Shown here: in pieces, positions 18,228-25,768 of the stretch
How positions within the stretch are numbered: position 1 is the first letter of the stretch
How the letters are laid out: each line of letters begins with the position of its first letter
Assembly: GCF_000972495.1 (NCBI RefSeq)
Contig: NZ_LATM01000018.1
Location: forward strand, 1-64,000
Direction of reading: 5' to 3'
Length of the DNA stretch: 64,000 nucleotides
DNA from: Hymenobacter terrenus
GTDB lineage: Bacteria > Bacteroidota > Bacteroidia > Cytophagales > Hymenobacteraceae
Program-made: the position numbers and the translations under genes
Notes under the pieces: model-generated
Told to the model about the DNA's origin: nothing
Database searches by the model: none
Seen by the model: only the letters and a program-made list of their open reading frames with translations

Positions 18228-18659
18228 ATGCCGCTTCGCCTCCTGCTCTTGCTCAATTTCGCCGCCGCCGCCTACCTCACCGGTCTCATCTGGACGGTGC
18301 AGGTGGTGCATTATCCGAGCTTTGGGCTGGTGCCCAAAACTGCCTGGACGGCCTTCCACGCGGCCCATACCCGCCGCATGAGCTACGTGGTGATGGCGCC
18401 CATGGTGCTGGAACTAGGCTTGGCCATCTGGCTGGCCTGGGCCGGGCGCAGCGTGCTGCCGGGCGGCGCCGGTTGGTGGAGCCTCGGCTTGGTGCTGCTG
18501 ATTTGGGCGGCCACTTTCTTCATCTCTGTGCCCTTCCACAACCGCCTCGAAGGCGGGTTCGACTACATTGCCATCGACGGCCTCACGCGCACCAACTGGC
18601 TGCGCACGCTGGCCTGGACGGCGCGGGCCATGTTGCTGGGCTGTCTACTGGTGCGGTAG
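18228..18659 (+). CDS. Small integral membrane protein, unknown function
   Basis: The 143-residue product begins MPLRLLLLLNFAAAAYLTGL and has four predicted membrane helices (about 3-23, 52-72, 80-101, 123-141). Between helices are WTVQVVHYPSF and FISVPFHNRLEGGFDY, conserved-looking segments with His residues. It is divergent from the GapN-type gene, with about 157 bases between starts. The start at 18228 is chosen because the upstream in-frame extension is antisense to the neighbour and has no protein-like signal. No function can be assigned. Confidence 0.75.
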   Translation: MPLRLLLLLNFAAAAYLTGLIWTVQVVHYPSFGLVPKTAWTAFHAAHTRRMSYVVMAPMVLELGLAIWLAWAGRSVLPGGAGWWSLGLVLLIWAATFFISVPFHNRLEGGFDYIAIDGLTRTNWLRTLAWTARAMLLGCLLVR

Positions 18660-19001
18660 AGAGCGGGGCGCCTGTCGCATATTAGGGGCTATTAATTCCC
18701 ACTGTCAGAGATGAAAGTTCAGGCAATGTCACCATCTAGCGGGTGAATGCAGAGGCATGTCGACTACTGGCGTGGTAGCGGAAGCAAGAAGCGGTGCTAC
18801 TTGTGGCACCATGTAAGAAAAGAGGGTGTAAGATTTATTTTTCTTACGCCCTCTTTTCTTACACCCCCTAATAATGGTTGTCAACGCTGAGACTGTTACG
18901 ATGCGTGCGTACTCCCACTAGGCGTTTAGGCGTTGGGTTGCAGGCAGACGTAGTGCTTGAGCATGCCCGCATCCACACTGGATACCCTGCTAATTGCTAT
19001 C
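18660..19001. other. Intergenic region with strong hairpin
   Basis: No gene is seen. The main feature is an AT-loop inverted repeat at 18814-18861 with the stem TAAGAAAAGAGGG / CCCTCTTTTCTTA, extended by partial complementarity. It separates convergent genes and may terminate transcription from both sides. Confidence 0.6.
18814..18861. terminator. Hairpin, probable bidirectional terminator
   Basis: Arms of about 20 bases (18814-18833 and 18842-18861) pair almost perfectly with an AT-rich loop. A- and T-rich arms on both sides suit termination in both directions between the membrane protein and cruF. Confidence 0.6.
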
Positions 19002-19682
19002 CTATTTAATCGTGCCGAGCAGGAAGAAAAAGAGTAGCTGCGTAAGGTAAACCAGCGGTACCAGGGGGTTCACCTTGGGAAAGGTGGTCCGGTTGAACAG
19101 CATTTGCAGCACGCAGGCCACGATGAACCAGTCGCGGAAGTTTTGGAACGGAATCACATTGGCCGACCAGTGCCAGAAGTCGTACTGGCTGGCTACCGGC
19201 TCCAGACACAGATCGAGCCCTACCATGAGCAGGGCCGCCAGGAGGATGCGGGGTAGCTCGGGCAGAGGCAGGTACCGGGCCAGCATACCGCAGACATACG
19301 TCAAGACCAGCCAGTTGAGACCGATGAGGGGTGGCACGCCCACGAAGGGCTGGGCATCGAAGAGCTTAAACCCAAGGGTGTCGCCGTAGGAATAGTGCCC
19401 AAAAATCCGCCCGGTATTCACGCCGATAAATTCCACCCCAATCCCGAGCAGCACGACGGTGATGCAGAAGCCCCAAAAGCTGGCGTTGCGCTCCCGCTGA
19501 AACAGCAGCAGCAGCAGCGCCGTGAGCAGCAGCGTGAGCGGCGTAAAGCGCAGGTAGAAATCTGGATTTTTGGTAAAAGCCAGTCCCATGAAGCCGGTGA
19601 CGTGAAACAGCAGCACCAGCCCCTGGGCCACGCGCAGCCGGCGGGTTTTCGCGGCCGGTAGCGGCTCGGTGTAATCAACCAT
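19002..19682 (-). CDS. cruF: Carotenoid biosynthesis membrane protein, CruF-type 1',2'-hydratase
   Basis: The 226-residue polytopic protein has about six to seven helices. The motif GVEFIGVNTGRIFGHYSYGD, then PLIGLNWLVLTYVC and DLCLEPVASQYDFWHW, is that of the CruF/DUF422 carotenoid hydratase family, which adds water to the acyclic end of gamma-carotene or related carotenoids. It lies 63 bases downstream of a CrtD-type desaturase on the same strand, the usual partner in making myxol, saproxanthin or flexixanthin-type pigments. The final pigment cannot be told from two genes. Confidence 0.85.
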   Translation of the reverse strand: MVDYTEPLPAAKTRRLRVAQGLVLLFHVTGFMGLAFTKNPDFYLRFTPLTLLLTALLLLLFQRERNASFWGFCITVVLLGIGVEFIGVNTGRIFGHYSYGDTLGFKLFDAQPFVGVPPLIGLNWLVLTYVCGMLARYLPLPELPRILLAALLMVGLDLCLEPVASQYDFWHWSANVIPFQNFRDWFIVACVLQMLFNRTTFPKVNPLVPLVYLTQLLFFFLLGTIK

Positions 19683-19745
19683 ATTGGAGAATGAAGAAGA
19701 AGCAGGGGAAGAAGGAAAACTTATTCATTCTTTATCCCGGCTTGC

Positions 19746-21251
19746 TCATTCTTCATTAATTAAAGACGAAACGATTTTGGCCGATAGCAGGCACAGCGGA
19801 ATGCCGCCGCCCGGATGCACCGACCCGCCGCAAAAGTACAGCCCCTCCAGCCGCCCCGAAAAATTGGGGTGTCGTAAGAACGCCGCCAGTGCATTGTTCG
19901 AGGAGCTGCCGTAGAGTGCCCCGCCAAACGACGACGTATCGGCGGCGATGCCGGGGGGCGTCCACGCCTTTTCGGCAGCAATCATTGGCTCGATGGCCGT
20001 GCCCAGTGCCTGGCTCAGCTTACGGAGTACTACGCGGCGGGTTTTCGCGGTCAAGGCGTCCCAATCCTGGCCCTGGTCGTGGGGCACGTTCACCATCACA
20101 AACCAGTTTTCGTGGCCGGGCGGTGCGTCGGTGGGCGTTTTTTTGGAGGTGACGTTGACGTACACCGTCATGTCGTCACCCACGGTTTTTTCCTGAAAAA
20201 TGGCTTGGAACTCGCGCTCATAATCAGCGGAGAAGAAGATGTTGTGCAAATCCAGCTCGGGAAACTCGCGGGCGATGCCCCAGTAAAAAATCAGGGCCGA
20301 GGAGGAGCGGGGCTGGGCCAGCGTGCGCTCGGGGGCCGGCTGGCCCGGCAGCAGGCGGCGATAAGTGGGCATCACGTCCATGTTGCTCACCACCCGGCCA
20401 AAATCATACACGTCCAGGGCCGTGCGCAGGCCCGTTACGCGGCTATCAGCTACGATAATCTCCTCCACCGGCTCATTGTAGCGAAATTTCACCCCGAACT
20501 CTTCGGCCAGCCGCGCCAAGCTTTCGGCAATGGCATAGATGCCGCCTTCGGGATAAAACGCGCCGATGCCGTGCTCCAGGTGCGGAATCATGCTCAGCGT
20601 GGCTGGCGCCTGGTAGGGGTCCGAGCCGTTGTAGGTGGCGTAGCGGTCGAACAATTGCACGAGGCGTGGGTCGTTGCCAAAGGCTTTGGCGTGGCGCTGG
20701 TGCATGGTGCCCAGCAGCCCCAGCTGTGGCAGCGCGGCCACGGCCTTTAGAGTTTCGGGGCTGAGGTAGGTGCCAGCCTTGTGCAGGGACTTGTGCAGAA
20801 AGGTGCCGGCCGTGGCGTCGTACGCTTTGCCGCTGCGGGCTAGAAACTGCGTCACAGCCGCGGCGGGGGCACCGAGTTTGGTTTCTACTTCCGCGGCGAA
20901 CTTTTGCGCGTCGGCCCAAGCGGTAAGGAGCGTGCCATCGGCAAAAAAATAGTTGGTGATGGGGTCGAGGCGCTCGTAGCGGAAGTACTCGGCCGGCTCG
21001 CGGTGGGCCAGGCGGAAAATATCGTCGACCAGCTGCGGGAGGGTGAAGAGCGACGGACCGGCATCGAACCGGTAGCCGCCGGGCAGGCTGAACTGGTGCA
21101 TCTTGCCCCCAAACGTGCCGCTGGCCTCGAATACGGTAACCGCGTTTCCCGCCACTGCCAGCCGTACTGCCGCCGCCAGGCCGGCAATGCCCGCGCCGAT
21201 GATGGCCACGGGTTGTTTGGGAGTGTATTTTTTATTCTTAGCTGATTTCAT
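19746..21251 (-). CDS. crtD: CrtD-type carotenoid desaturase (phytoene desaturase family)
   Basis: The 501-residue FAD enzyme has the dinucleotide-binding motif VAIIGAGIAGLAAA (about 15-28) and the family's GGYRFDAGPSLFTLP. The C-terminal pattern FCGGSVHPGGGIPLCLLSAK is typical of CrtI/CrtD enzymes. The pairing with CruF suggests 1-hydroxycarotenoid 3,4-desaturase activity rather than phytoene desaturation, although sequence alone does not separate the two with certainty. It is upstream of cruF in a probable two-gene operon. No crtB or crtI is in the window. Confidence 0.87.
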   Translation of the reverse strand: MKSAKNKKYTPKQPVAIIGAGIAGLAAAVRLAVAGNAVTVFEASGTFGGKMHQFSLPGGYRFDAGPSLFTLPQLVDDIFRLAHREPAEYFRYERLDPITNYFFADGTLLTAWADAQKFAAEVETKLGAPAAAVTQFLARSGKAYDATAGTFLHKSLHKAGTYLSPETLKAVAALPQLGLLGTMHQRHAKAFGNDPRLVQLFDRYATYNGSDPYQAPATLSMIPHLEHGIGAFYPEGGIYAIAESLARLAEEFGVKFRYNEPVEEIIVADSRVTGLRTALDVYDFGRVVSNMDVMPTYRRLLPGQPAPERTLAQPRSSSALIFYWGIAREFPELDLHNIFFSADYEREFQAIFQEKTVGDDMTVYVNVTSKKTPTDAPPGHENWFVMVNVPHDQGQDWDALTAKTRRVVLRKLSQALGTAIEPMIAAEKAWTPPGIAADTSSFGGALYGSSSNNALAAFLRHPNFSGRLEGLYFCGGSVHPGGGIPLCLLSAKIVSSLINEE

Positions 21252-21284
21252 GCGCTGCTAACAGCCAATGCGAAAAGAGGCATC

Positions 21285-21363
21285 AAAATGAGTCCCGGAG
21301 GGGCAGCCCGTCGGTACCTAACCGAACGCTTCGAAAGAACATAGCCCCAGCGGGGCGACCCAA
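21285..21363. repeat. Left inverted array of REP-like palindromes flanking the transposase
   Basis: Two units, centred on CCCGGAGGGGCAGCCC (about 21294) and GCCCCAGCGGGGCGACCC (21344), are separated by a spacer of CGGTACCTAACCGAACG and AAAGAAC. On the reverse strand these match the right-hand array at 21863-21991, so the transposase gene is bracketed by inverted copies. Confidence 0.7.
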
Positions 21364-21380
21364 CTGTTGGTACGATTTGC

Positions 21381-21848
21381 TCAATCCTCTAACTCACGAA
21401 ACAGGTATTTGTCTTCGTATGAAACCTGAAACTTATCCAGCAGGAGCTGATATTCCTACCGGAAGCTTCGGATAGTATGATGTTCCTGCTGCCGTTCGAT
21501 GTACGTGATAACGGCGGGGAGCTGCGAGGCGGAATACGAGAAAGCACCAAATCCTGCCTGCCAGGCGAAATTGCCTGGGAGCCACCGTTGCTCGTTGATG
21601 AATTTCGACGAAACGGCTTTTACGTCACGTATCAAGTCAGACAAGGCCGCCATGTCAGGTCGCAGGCCGATGAGCAAATGAACATAGTCTGGCATGCCAT
21701 TGATGGCTAGTAATTTTTGTCCGCGCTCGGTGATGATGCCGGTGATGTAGCGGTACAGCCGTTCCGCGTGCACGACCGGAATGCAGGCCGCCCGGTATTT
21801 CACGGCGAACACAACGTGCAGGTGAATTTGCGTGTAGGTGTTGGACAT
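21381..21848 (-). pseudogene. REP-associated / IS200-like transposase (Y1_Tnp), interrupted by an in-frame stop
   Basis: The intact part (21456-21848, 130 residues) has the Y1 HUH transposase pattern: QIHLHVVFAVKYR, INGMPDYVHLLIGLRP, FAWQAGFGAFSYSASQL and ITYIERQQEHH with the likely catalytic Tyr116. A TAG at 21456-21458 follows SFR, yet the same frame continues EYQLLLDKFQVSYEDKYLF to a TGA at 21381, the usual family C terminus, so the gene is truncated. In the HUH site the first His is replaced by Tyr55 (Y-V-H instead of H-x-H). Both changes suggest an inactive remnant, flanked by inverted palindrome arrays. Confidence 0.85.
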
Positions 21849-21862
21849 GGCGCGGGCGGGTT

Positions 21863-21991
21863 GGGGCGCCCCTCCGGGGCTTTTGTTCTTTTGGAACGCT
21901 GGCTTGGCTACCGATGGGGCGCCCCGCTGGGGCTTTTGTTCTTTTGGAACGTCGGGGTTAGCTACCGATAGGGCGCCCCTCCGGGGCTTTT
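21863..21991. repeat. Right tandem array of 53-54 bp REP-like units
   Basis: Two full units (21863-21915, 21916-21969) and a partial third (21970-21991) each start with a GGGGCGCCCC palindromic core, then CTTTTGTTCTTTTGGAACG and GCTACCGAT. They are inverted relative to the array at 21285-21363. The arrangement fits REP sequences mobilised by the adjacent Y1 transposase. Confidence 0.85.
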
Positions 21992-22022
21992 GCGCAGAAT
22001 ATCTATCTGCTGCTTTGGGGTT

Positions 22023-23222
22023 CTACTCCACGGCTAATACTAGCCCCTTCAGGTACGCGCCCTCGGGGTGGAAAAGGCTTACCGGATGGTCGGCGGGCTG
22101 GGTGAGGCGGTGCAGGATGCGGGCGGGGCGGCCCGCTTCGATGGCGGCGGCCAGCACGGCGCCTTCGAATAGCTCGGGGCTTACTACTTGGGAGCAGCTG
22201 AAGGTGAACAGCAGCCCGCCCGGCGCGAGGTGCGCGATGCCGGCCGCGTTCAGGCGCTTGTAGCCCATGAGGGCGGCGTGACGGGCGCCCATGTGCTTGG
22301 CAAAAGCGGGCGGGTCGAGCACCAGCAGGTCGTACTGGGCCGAGTGGTTTTTGAGGAAGCCCAGCACGTCGTCGGGGTAGGCGGCGTGGCGGTCGGCGTG
22401 GCTCGACAGCTCGGCGTTGCGCTCGGTGAGGGCAATGGCTTTCTTACTCGAATCGACGGAATGTACCAGCTCGGCGCCTGCTTCGAGGGCGTAGACGGAG
22501 AAGCCACCAGTGTAGCAGAAGGTGTTGAGCACGCGGCGGCCGGGCGAGTAGCGGGCCAGCAGGGAGCGGTTGTCGCGTTGGTCGATGAAGAAGCCGGTTT
22601 TCTGGCCCGTTTCCCAATCGACGGCGAACTGGTGGCCATTTTCCTGCACGAGGTGCTCGGCGCCGGTGCTCGCGCCGAAGAGGTAGCCGTTCTGGGCGTT
22701 GGGCACGGCGTTGCCGGGCACGGTTTCGGCGCTCTTGTCGTAGATGGCGCGCAGCTTGTCGCCAAACACGGCTTGCAGGGCGGCCGTGATTTCGGGGCGG
22801 GCGCGGTACATGCCCACGCTATGGGCCTGGACGACGGCCACGTCGCCGTACACGTCGATGATGAGGCCGGGCAGGCCGTCGCCCTCGGCGTGCACGAGGC
22901 GGAACACGTTGGTGTCGGCGGTGCCGGTGAGGCCCAGGCGCTGGCGGAGCTGGTAGGCTTCGCCGAGCTTTTTCTGCCAAAACTCGGGGGTGGGGAGGGC
23001 GGCTTCGGCCCCGAAATCGAGCATGCGCACGGCAATGGAGCCGCTGCCCGAGAAGTGGCCCACACCGAGCAGCTCGCCGTCGCTGGCTTCGACGCGCACG
23101 GGGTCGCCCTCGTTGGTTTCGCCCTTCACGCGGGCAATGGCGCCCGAGAATACCCACGGGTGGCGGCGGCGCAGGGAGTGGTCTTTTCCGTTTTTGAGGA
23201 CGATGGTGGCGGGGTTCAGCAT
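22023..23222 (-). CDS. rlmI: Class I rRNA m5C methyltransferase, RlmI-like
   Basis: The 399-residue product has an N-terminal PUA-like domain (HPWVFSGAIARVKG, about 21-34) and a Rossmann methyltransferase domain. SAM motif I is VLNTFCYTGGFSVYALEAGA (about 228), followed by LLVLDPPAFAKH and the FTFSCSQVV segment with the probable catalytic Cys. RlmI methylates C1962 of 23S rRNA in E. coli; the same role is inferred. A TACCTTTG box on the minus strand ends seven bases before the ATG, suggesting a leaderless mRNA. Its stop lies just beyond the REP array. Confidence 0.9.
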   Translation of the reverse strand: MLNPATIVLKNGKDHSLRRRHPWVFSGAIARVKGETNEGDPVRVEASDGELLGVGHFSGSGSIAVRMLDFGAEAALPTPEFWQKKLGEAYQLRQRLGLTGTADTNVFRLVHAEGDGLPGLIIDVYGDVAVVQAHSVGMYRARPEITAALQAVFGDKLRAIYDKSAETVPGNAVPNAQNGYLFGASTGAEHLVQENGHQFAVDWETGQKTGFFIDQRDNRSLLARYSPGRRVLNTFCYTGGFSVYALEAGAELVHSVDSSKKAIALTERNAELSSHADRHAAYPDDVLGFLKNHSAQYDLLVLDPPAFAKHMGARHAALMGYKRLNAAGIAHLAPGGLLFTFSCSQVVSPELFEGAVLAAAIEAGRPARILHRLTQPADHPVSLFHPEGAYLKGLVLAVE

Positions 23223-23229
23223 AGGTGGG

Positions 23230-23237
23230 CAAAGGTA
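23230..23237 (-). promoter_or_regulatory. TAnnTTTG promoter box of rlmI
   Basis: CAAAGGTA on the plus strand reads TACCTTTG on the minus strand, an exact -7 box. It is seven bases before the ATG at 23222, so little or no leader is expected. Confidence 0.55.
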
Positions 23238-23330
23238 CGGCGCCTCTGGTGCGAACTTTGCGACGGCTGCGCTCCCGTACTTGTTTTCCAGGTCCAGCTC
23301 GCCGTTGGTCGCGTACTGGTGCTGGCAACC

Positions 23331-23405
23331 GTAGCGCGAACGCTATATTCCGCGTCCCCGAACGATGCGAGCGGCGCGGGGACGCGAACTACAAAGTTCG
23401 CGTTA
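23331..23405. repeat. Inverted repeat (palindromic intergenic element, family 2)
   Basis: GTAGCGCGAAC with CGCGTCCCCG on the left pairs with CGGGGACGCG and AGTTCGCGTTAC on the right. The ends resemble the element at 3149-3233. It lies between the rlmI promoter and the stop of the SRPBCC gene. Confidence 0.65.
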
Positions 23406-23409
23406 CATT

Positions 23410-23850
23410 TTACTGGAACCAGTGCCGGTAGATGGGCTTACGCCAGGCAAACTGCGCCCACATGGCGGGGTAGAGCAGGGCGTCGAGCAGGGGCGAGGCG
23501 GTGCGGTATTCCAGGTTATCCACAATGATGCTGGTGCCGTTGGGGCCAGGCTCGATGAGGTGGCGGTGGCGCCAGTAGCGCAGCGGCGGGGGCAGCAGCT
23601 GGCCTTCATCGACGAAGAACTGGGTGCCGTCGGGCAGCTGGCCGTCGTCGACAATCAGCGAGGTCCAGCGTAGGCGCTTTACCAGGGTGTTGAGCTCGAT
23701 GTCGACGTGGTCACCAGTGCGGCAGCCGTCGAAGCGCAGCACCCGCAGCCTCGGGAAGGGCGGGGCCAGGGCTTCAAAGAGGGCGCGGGTGAAGCCGGCC
23801 ATGACCTGGGCGGGCGGCTGGGCCACGGCGGTGCGAAGGATTACCTGCAT
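23410..23850 (-). CDS. SRPBCC-superfamily protein (START-like fold)
   Basis: The 146-residue product fits the helix-grip ligand-binding superfamily. It has an N-terminal AGFTRALFEALAPPFPRLRV, DGCRTGDHVDIEL, the central DGTQFFVDEGQLLPPPLRYW, and the terminal YPAMWAQFAWRKPIYRHWF. There is no signal peptide or membrane helix, so it should be cytoplasmic. Similar small proteins are often annotated SRPBCC in Bacteroidota without a known ligand. Its stop codon abuts a palindromic repeat. The superfamily call rests on pattern and length only. Confidence 0.7.
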   Translation of the reverse strand: MQVILRTAVAQPPAQVMAGFTRALFEALAPPFPRLRVLRFDGCRTGDHVDIELNTLVKRLRWTSLIVDDGQLPDGTQFFVDEGQLLPPPLRYWRHRHLIEPGPNGTSIIVDNLEYRTASPLLDALLYPAMWAQFAWRKPIYRHWFQ

Positions 23851-23878
23851 GGAGGGATGGGCAAGGGAAGTAACATAA

Positions 23879-23906
23879 CGCCCGTTTCCGGGTCGGGAAA
23901 CGGGCG
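23879..23906 (-). terminator. Hairpin downstream of the 229-residue hypothetical protein
   Basis: CGCCCGTTTCC and GGAAACGGGCG form an 11-bp perfect stem about 30 bases after the stop at 23938. On the minus strand the right side continues TTATGTTA, a weak T-rich tail. Confidence 0.65.
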
Positions 23907-23937
23907 TGGAAAACCGGGAGCCGAATGGGCAAGGGTA

Positions 23938-24627
23938 TTACGGGATGGGGTTGACGGAGATGTCGGTGTGAGAGCCGGGCAGGTCGATGACGGTGCGGGC
24001 GGCCGTGACGCGGGCGTAGAACTCGGGATTGGAGCGCTTGTACTTGCGCAGGGCGCGCTGGAGGCGGTCTTTCAGCAGCCCGGAAATGAGGGAGAAGCGC
24101 TGGCCGGTGCTCAGGCTCACGGCCTGGCCGGTGGTGTTTTGCTGGCGAGCCGTGTTCTTTTTGCCCCCGAAATCATTGATGGCCTGACGCAGCTCCAGCT
24201 GGCGGGCGGAGGAAATGGCGAGCTTGCCCATGGCCGCACCCTGGGTATCGGCTAGTTCGAGGAGGTGCTCGGTCACGTCGACGAGGCGGGTGCCGCGTAG
24301 CTTCACGAGGTCGTTGGCGGCGTAGTTGGACTCGGCTTGCAAGGTGTGGCTCTTGATTTTGGTGCCGAAGGAATAAAGGTCGCCGGCAATTTCGGCTCCG
24401 ATGTCGCTCAGCAAGACTTTGGCCTCGGCTTTGTCGTTGGTAGCGCCGCCCTTGCGGGGGCGGACGCCATCTTTGCGCAGAGGCTTGAGGATGACCAGGT
24501 GCTCGTGCAGCTCGGCTGCGATTTCCCGCATTCCCTCATCTTCCTGGTAAATGGTCGGGTCTTTTTCCAGCTCGGCATCGACGTTTTCGTAAGCCGTGAG
24601 GCGGTTGGACTGCTTGGCAGTAAGCAT
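23938..24627 (-). CDS. Helical hypothetical protein
   Basis: The 229-residue protein is predicted to be almost entirely alpha-helical, beginning MLTAKQSNRLTAYENVDAEL and containing LRGTRLVDVTEHLLELADTQ and LKDRLQRALRKYKRSNPEFY. It has no signal peptide or membrane helix. The composition suggests a helical bundle. I recognise no domain. The gene is followed by a hairpin terminator and preceded by an extremely GC-rich tract, so it seems to be a single-gene unit. Confidence 0.7.
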   Translation of the reverse strand: MLTAKQSNRLTAYENVDAELEKDPTIYQEDEGMREIAAELHEHLVILKPLRKDGVRPRKGGATNDKAEAKVLLSDIGAEIAGDLYSFGTKIKSHTLQAESNYAANDLVKLRGTRLVDVTEHLLELADTQGAAMGKLAISSARQLELRQAINDFGGKKNTARQQNTTGQAVSLSTGQRFSLISGLLKDRLQRALRKYKRSNPEFYARVTAARTVIDLPGSHTDISVNPIP

Positions 24628-24654
24628 GAGTAATGGGATTGGGAATGAGGGAAT

Positions 24655-24970
24655 CAGCCGCGGCCGGGCATCCGGACCGCGCCAGACAATAGTACGACGC
24701 TACCCCGGTTCCTGCAACCCCCGGCGCGGGCGCGGAAGCCCCGGCGGCAACGCGAAAACCCGAGGCACGCGGGCGGAGCCGTTGGCGCGGGCACGGAACC
24801 GCCCGGCGGGCGGGCGAAACGGCGGGGCGGCCGGGCGAATGCCGTGGCGCGGGGGCGAAAGCTGGTGGCGCGAGGGCGGCGCTTCGGGGCGGGGCAGCGG
24901 GGGCCGGGGCGCGGGCGCGGAAAGGGGTGGCGCGGGCGAAATGCGTTTGGGCGCGGGCGCGGAGGAATCA
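24655..24970. repeat. Extremely GC-rich degenerate repeat tract
   Basis: About 300 bases are built from imperfect variants of GGCGCGGGCGCGGAA and related G-rich blocks on the plus strand. ORFs through it encode only Arg/Gly/Ala-rich low complexity and are not credible. The tract lies upstream of the 23938-24627 gene and downstream of the stop at 24986. Several G-runs could support G-quadruplex or similar structure. Confidence 0.65.
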
Positions 24971-24985
24971 GGCGGGCTAGAAAAC

Positions 24986-25240
24986 TTACTCAGCAGCTAG
25001 CAATGCTTTCAAGTAAGCCCCGACTTGCTGATGAAATGCTCGGAAACTGTCAGAGACTTCTGCTAGCCATGCAATGCGCTCCGGACTGAGCGTATCCAGC
25101 AGTTCCTTGACGATAAGCTCCCGACTCTTGGTCTTATCGGCATAAACGGCATTTTTAGCTTGGTCTTTTGGCTTGCGCTCAAGGGCATCTCGTTCCGGGT
25201 GTTGCGCCAAGTATAGCAACCAATGCTCCACGCATTGCAT
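24986..25240 (-). CDS. Hypothetical protein, probably the 3' part of a frameshifted gene
   Basis: This ORF of 84 residues starts at an internal-looking ATG (MQCVEHWLLYLAQHPERD) and contains KTKSRELIVKELLDTLSPER and FRAFHQQVGAYLKALLAAE. The same frame is open upstream through PPEWHGRTLP with no start codon, and the preceding segment in another frame (TGDYFLADTMLLAIGYDSFA) also looks coding. It is therefore probably the last part of one gene together with the membrane ORF at 25359-25706. It is soluble and helical, without a recognised family. Confidence 0.5.
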   Translation of the reverse strand: MQCVEHWLLYLAQHPERDALERKPKDQAKNAVYADKTKSRELIVKELLDTLSPERIAWLAEVSDSFRAFHQQVGAYLKALLAAE

Positions 25241-25358
25241 CGGTAGCGTACGGCCGTGCCATTCAGGTGGGCGTGAATTGGGGCGGGTGCAATGGTATCG
25301 GCAAACGAGTCGTAACCAATGGCCAGCAACATGGTATCAGCTAGGAAATAGTCGCCAG

Positions 25359-25706
25359 TCAAGGCCACACACGAGTGGAGTCTTGGTGCTGTTGTACACG
25401 CACAGCTTTTTCCCGATACCGGTGGCGCTCTTCCCGATTAACCCACACCGTTAAGCCGAGTGCGCAAACCCCCAGCAAACTCAGTACTGCAGCGGGAGTA
25501 AGCAGCAAGGCAACGACCAGACGTCTGGAAAGCGGCACTGGCTGCGGCGAGTTGCGGATGCTTTGCCAGGCCTTCAGCCCTGCCTGCGTAAGGTGCCATA
25601 GCACGATGATGACAGCCAACGCAAATGAGGCGGCCAAGAAGGCTATTAGGTAAAACACCCCCTGCATGAAGTCCGAGTCAATGAATTCGAGCAGTAAAGG
25701 CGACAT
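25359..25706 (-). CDS. Two-helix membrane protein, probably the 5' part of a frameshifted gene
   Basis: The 115-residue ORF starts MSPLLLEFIDSDFMQG and has two membrane helices (about 17-38 and 64-87), then a basic cytoplasmic stretch REERHRYREKAVRVQQ before a TGA. Immediately overlapping this stop, the -1 frame continues with protein-like sequence (ALTGDYFLADTMLL), and a further -1 shift leads into the ORF at 24986-25240. Either the gene has decayed by two indels or these are separate overlapping small genes. No family was recognised. Confidence 0.55.
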   Translation of the reverse strand: MSPLLLEFIDSDFMQGVFYLIAFLAASFALAVIIVLWHLTQAGLKAWQSIRNSPQPVPLSRRLVVALLLTPAAVLSLLGVCALGLTVWVNREERHRYREKAVRVQQHQDSTRVWP

Positions 25707-25768
25707 AGCGGGCGTTGGTAAAACAAGCTGAACCTAGAGTGAAAAGTCTTGTGCCTTCGGAGCCCGCT

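Noticed and set aside
22188-23528. Plus-strand ORF of 446 residues opposite rlmI
   Set aside because: It is antisense to a well-supported methyltransferase and has a Gly/Ala/Val/His-rich composition typical of GC-rich shadows.
24596-25000. 134-residue plus-strand ORF through the GC-rich tract
   Set aside because: Encodes only Arg/Gly/Ala-rich low complexity and depends on the repeat composition.
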